NCBI GenBank assembly: GCA_037446575.1 | Contig: JBBIII010000052.1 | Location: forward strand, 1 to 18,393 | Source: JBBIII01 sp037446575 | GTDB lineage: Bacteria > Bacteroidota > Ignavibacteria > UBA10030 | DNA length: 18,393 bases | Direction of reading: 5' to 3' | Shown: one piece after another, positions 16,021 through 18,393 of the stretch | How positions within the stretch are numbered: position 1 is the first letter of the stretch | How the letters are laid out: the number at the start of each line of letters is the position of its first letter | Translations under genes and position numbers: made by a program | Notes under the pieces: generated by a model | Told to the model about the DNA's origin: nothing | The model's database searches: none | The model's input: the letters and a program-made list of their open reading frames with translations, nothing else

Positions 16021-17442
16021 ATGTTAGTTCAGCAGATCACGATTAAAAAACCTATCACAATGACGGGAGTAGGTTTGCATACAGGCGTTACAACGACTAT
16101 GACATTTAAACCTGCCCCCGAAAATTATGGCATTCGCTTTAGGCGCGTTGATTTACCGGATTCACCGGAAATACCTGCGGATGTAGATCATGTTGTAGAT
16201 CTTCAGCGAGGCACAACTCTTGGAGTAAACGGCGCGAGGGTTCATACAGTAGAACATGTTCTTGCGGCAATTGCCGGATTACAAGTAGATAATATATTAA
16301 TTGAACTCAATAACATCGAACCGCCAATTGGCGATGGAAGCTCAAAACCATTTGTCGATATGCTATTGGAAGCCGGTTTTGAAGATCAAGAATCGCCAAA
16401 AGATTATTTAATCATAGACCAAGTTGTTCATTATCAGGATCCGGCGCGCGGAGTCGAAATAGTAGCTCTGCCGACGGATGATTTTCGCTTAACCGTGATG
16501 ATCGATTATAATAATCCGGCGCTCGGAAGTCAGCACACAGGATTGTTTAATTTAGAAAAAGAATTCGTAACGGAATTTTCATCGGCGCGCACATTTTGTT
16601 TTTTACATGAAGTTGAAACTCTGCGCGAACAAGGATTAATTAAAGGCGGCAATCTCGACAACGCAGTTGTGATTGTTGACAGAGAACTTTCAGATGACGA
16701 GCTAAAAAACTTGATGAATAAACTTGGATTAAATCAGTCTGTTATACTTGGCTCTTCAGGCGTTCTAAACAACAAAAAACTTCATTATCGCAACGAGCCG
16801 GCACGGCACAAGCTTGTTGATTTAATGGGCGATTTGGCTTTAATTGGCGCGCCACTTAAGGCGCAAATTTTGGCGGCGCGGCCTGGACATGCGGCGAATA
16901 TCGAGTTTGTGCGTAGAGTCAGAAAATTACATCAGCAGAATAAGATTGTTCGCAAATATCAACACGAGAAAAAAGAAGGAATAGTGTTCGATGTGAACGC
17001 GATACAACGCATTTTGCCCCATCGATACCCATTTTTATTAGTCGATAAAATTATTGAATTTCAAATGGACGAACGCGTTGTTGGCGTAAAAAATGTAACT
17101 ATGAATGAACAGTTCTTTGTTGGGCATTTTCCCGAACGACCCATTATGCCCGGAGTTCTAATAATCGAAGCGCTTGCGCAGGCTGGCGGAGTATTGTTGT
17201 TAAATGGAACTGAAAACCCCGGCAACAAATTGGTATTCTTCATGGCTATAAACAACGTTAAATTTAGAAAACCTGTTGTTCCTGGCGACCAATTGGTGCT
17301 TGATGTACAAATGGTAAGCCGTCGCTCAAAAGTCATACAAATTCGGGGGCAAGCTTTAGTTGATGGCAGTGTTGTAGCAGAGGGTGATTTTACTGCGGCA
17401 ATTGTTGATAAAGATGAATCGAAACCGAAAATTACCAAGTAG
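16021..17442 (+). CDS. lpxC/fabZ: Bifunctional LpxC deacetylase / FabZ dehydratase fusion
   Basis: This 473-residue fusion has LpxC at about 1-303. It removes the acetyl group from UDP-3-O-acyl-GlcNAc, the committed step of lipid A synthesis. Zinc ligands are H79 (HTVEH, 75-79), H263 and D267 (RHKLVDLMGD), and the catalytic His is H290 (ARPGH). FabZ occupies about 325-470 and dehydrates 3-hydroxyacyl-ACP. Its catalytic pair is H369 (VGHFPERP) and E383 (IIEALAQAGG), 14 residues apart as in E. coli FabZ. A charged linker (about 304-322) joins the halves. This fusion is a known trait of the Bacteroidota/Chlorobiota group and places two enzymes that draw on the hydroxyacyl-ACP pool in one chain. 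AAGGAG precedes the ATG at good spacing. Confidence 0.97.
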   Translation: MLVQQITIKKPITMTGVGLHTGVTTTMTFKPAPENYGIRFRRVDLPDSPEIPADVDHVVDLQRGTTLGVNGARVHTVEHVLAAIAGLQVDNILIELNNIEPPIGDGSSKPFVDMLLEAGFEDQESPKDYLIIDQVVHYQDPARGVEIVALPTDDFRLTVMIDYNNPALGSQHTGLFNLEKEFVTEFSSARTFCFLHEVETLREQGLIKGGNLDNAVVIVDRELSDDELKNLMNKLGLNQSVILGSSGVLNNKKLHYRNEPARHKLVDLMGDLALIGAPLKAQILAARPGHAANIEFVRRVRKLHQQNKIVRKYQHEKKEGIVFDVNAIQRILPHRYPFLLVDKIIEFQMDERVVGVKNVTMNEQFFVGHFPERPIMPGVLIIEALAQAGGVLLLNGTENPGNKLVFFMAINNVKFRKPVVPGDQLVLDVQMVSRRSKVIQIRGQALVDGSVVAEGDFTAAIVDKDESKPKITK

Positions 17443-17457
17443 ACGAAAGAACTGAAT

Positions 17458-18249
17458 ATGAGCGTTGATATTGACCCGCTTGCAATTATTAGTAAAAAAG
17501 TAAAATTAGGAGTAAATGTAAAAATTGGCGCAGGCGCTATTATAGAAGATGAGGTAGAAATCGGGGATAATTCTATAGTTGCGCCTTATGCAATTATAAA
17601 GAATGGAACACGGCTTGGCAAAGAAGCTAAAGTAGCATCGTTCGCAGTTGTGGGTGGTCCGCCTCAAGATTTAAAATATAAAGGCGAACCTACACTGCTT
17701 GAAGTTGGAGAGAGAGCAGATATTCGCGAGTATGTAACACTAAACCGCGGAACAATTGAATCCGGTAAAACAGTTATTGGAAATAATTGTATGTTCATGG
17801 CAAACACACATGTTGCTCATGATTGTATTGTTGGTGATAATTGTATTCTTGCAAACAGCGTTGCATTAGCGGGACATGTTACTCTTCACAATTTTGTAAT
17901 TATTGGCGGACTAACACCTGTGCATCAATTTGTTCAAATTGGCGATCATACTATGGTGGGGGGCGGTTATCGTGTTACAAAAGATATTCCCCCTTTTATA
18001 AGATCTGGACGTGAGCCGATGGTTTTCGAGGGATTGAATTCAGTAGGATTGCGGCGAAGAGGTTTTTCACCGCAAAGTATTGATTTAATCGACAAAGCTT
18101 ACATGCTTATTTATCAATCGAACCTAAATGTTACTCAGGCAGTTGCAAGAATCAAAACGGAATTAGAACAAACGCCCGAGATACAAAATATTTTGAACTT
18201 TATTGCCAATAGTAGACGCGGAATAATTCCCGGGCACACTCATCATTAG
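17458..18249 (+). CDS. lpxA: UDP-N-acetylglucosamine O-acyltransferase LpxA
   Basis: This 263-residue enzyme transfers a 3-hydroxyacyl chain from ACP to UDP-GlcNAc, the first step of lipid A synthesis. Hexapeptide repeats form the left-handed beta-helix (about 1-185), followed by a helical C-terminus with GLRRRGFS (197-204). The catalytic His is H121 (HVAHDCIVGDNCILANS), matching E. coli H125. H140 and H156 match E. coli H144 and H160. By that alignment the acyl-ruler position (E. coli G173) is Gly169, which leaves the pocket open for a longer chain. The gene follows lpxC/fabZ by 15 bases. Although LpxA acts first, its gene lies after lpxD and lpxC, as in related genomes. Confidence 0.96.
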   Translation: MSVDIDPLAIISKKVKLGVNVKIGAGAIIEDEVEIGDNSIVAPYAIIKNGTRLGKEAKVASFAVVGGPPQDLKYKGEPTLLEVGERADIREYVTLNRGTIESGKTVIGNNCMFMANTHVAHDCIVGDNCILANSVALAGHVTLHNFVIIGGLTPVHQFVQIGDHTMVGGGYRVTKDIPPFIRSGREPMVFEGLNSVGLRRRGFSPQSIDLIDKAYMLIYQSNLNVTQAVARIKTELEQTPEIQNILNFIANSRRGIIPGHTHH

Positions 18250-18256
18250 GAACGAT

Positions 18257-18393
18257 ATGAACTGGCGATTTGAAAACACCGGCGCTTGTTCCGGTGTTTT
18301 TAATATGCAGTATGACGAAACGCTTGCAAAAGCTCTTTTAAACGGATCGGGAATGCCGACTATTCGTGTGTATGGCTGGAAACCTTTTGCAAT
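18257..18393 (+). CDS. Lipoate-protein ligase / octanoyltransferase family protein, 5' part only
   Basis: Only the first 45 codons are in the window. The N-terminus carries the hallmark of the BPL/LplA/LipB family: WRFENTGACSG (3-13), then NMQYDETL (16-23), and TIRVYGWKPFA (35-45). In full-length members these lead into the RRxTGGG substrate loop, which lies beyond the window. The protein probably attaches lipoate or octanoate to E2 and GcvH proteins; LplA, LipM and LipB-like roles cannot be told apart from this piece. The ATG at 18257 is seven bases after the lpxA stop, and the conserved residues require this start. No clear Shine-Dalgarno other than TTAGGA is seen. A terminator-like hairpin lies within codons 6-15. 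Confidence 0.8.
   Translation, partial: MNWRFENTGACSGVFNMQYDETLAKALLNGSGMPTIRVYGWKPFA
18273..18301 (+). terminator. Terminator-like hairpin inside the start of the lipoate ligase family gene
   Basis: A perfect 10-base-pair stem, AAAACACCGG (18273-18282) with CCGGTGTTTT (18291-18300), encloses an 8-base loop and ends in a T run (18297-18301). It lies 24 bases after the lpxA stop, the usual place for an operon terminator, yet inside the next reading frame. It may end or attenuate the lpx transcript, or arise from the codons for the conserved TG and SG residues. Confidence 0.5.

Noticed and set aside
17061..17438. A 125-codon frame antisense to the FabZ half of lpxC/fabZ
   Set aside because: The FabZ active site is intact on the plus strand, and the antisense translation is low-complexity Ser/Thr-rich.

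Overview
The window is low-GC bacterial chromosome (my estimate is below 40% GC) with tightly packed, single-copy housekeeping genes. Several things point to a Gram-negative member of the Bacteroidota/Chlorobiota lineage, most likely an Ignavibacteria-type organism: an LpxC-FabZ fusion protein, BamA followed by two Skp/OmpH genes, an Fe-S uracil-DNA glycosylase of family 5, and frequent Shine-Dalgarno sequences and GTG starts. The phylum call is an inference from gene content, not from a marker comparison. I see no tRNA, rRNA, CRISPR array, prophage or intact mobile element.

Left part, all on the minus strand. Reading in the direction of transcription, a four-gene operon runs from about 5286 to 147. 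It encodes a GT28-type (MGDG-synthase-like) glycosyltransferase, an alpha/beta hydrolase, a family 5 uracil-DNA glycosylase and a polytopic GT-C glycosyltransferase with a TPR-like tail. The first two genes share a frame and are separated only by a TGA and two codons; the last two overlap by four bases. Next comes citrate synthase (6717 to 5425) with its own strong terminator. A 359-base AT-rich gap follows, holding a candidate small RNA on the plus strand that ends in a terminator. After it are an RluE-type pseudouridine synthase (7673 to 7077) and the ClpC ATPase (10277 to 7770), again with a terminator.

Right part, plus strand. A 249-base divergent region with an imperfect inverted repeat separates clpC from a long envelope-biogenesis operon: uppS, bamA, ompH1, ompH2, lpxD, lpxC/fabZ, lpxA and the start of a lipoate/octanoyl transfer gene cut by the window edge. 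UppS makes the undecaprenyl carrier for peptidoglycan and O-antigen. BamA and the two periplasmic chaperones deliver and insert outer-membrane proteins. LpxA, LpxC and LpxD are the first three committed lipid A enzymes, and the FabZ half feeds hydroxyacyl-ACP metabolism. The operon therefore combines outer-membrane protein and lipid construction.

Most of the window is recognisable core metabolism. The items most worth a second look are the plus-strand sRNA candidate at about 6999-7078, the perfect terminator-like hairpin inside the first 15 codons of the lipoate ligase family gene, the in-frame glycosyltransferase/hydrolase junction with a TTG start, and the inverted repeat between clpC and uppS. 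I found no convincing new multi-gene system.
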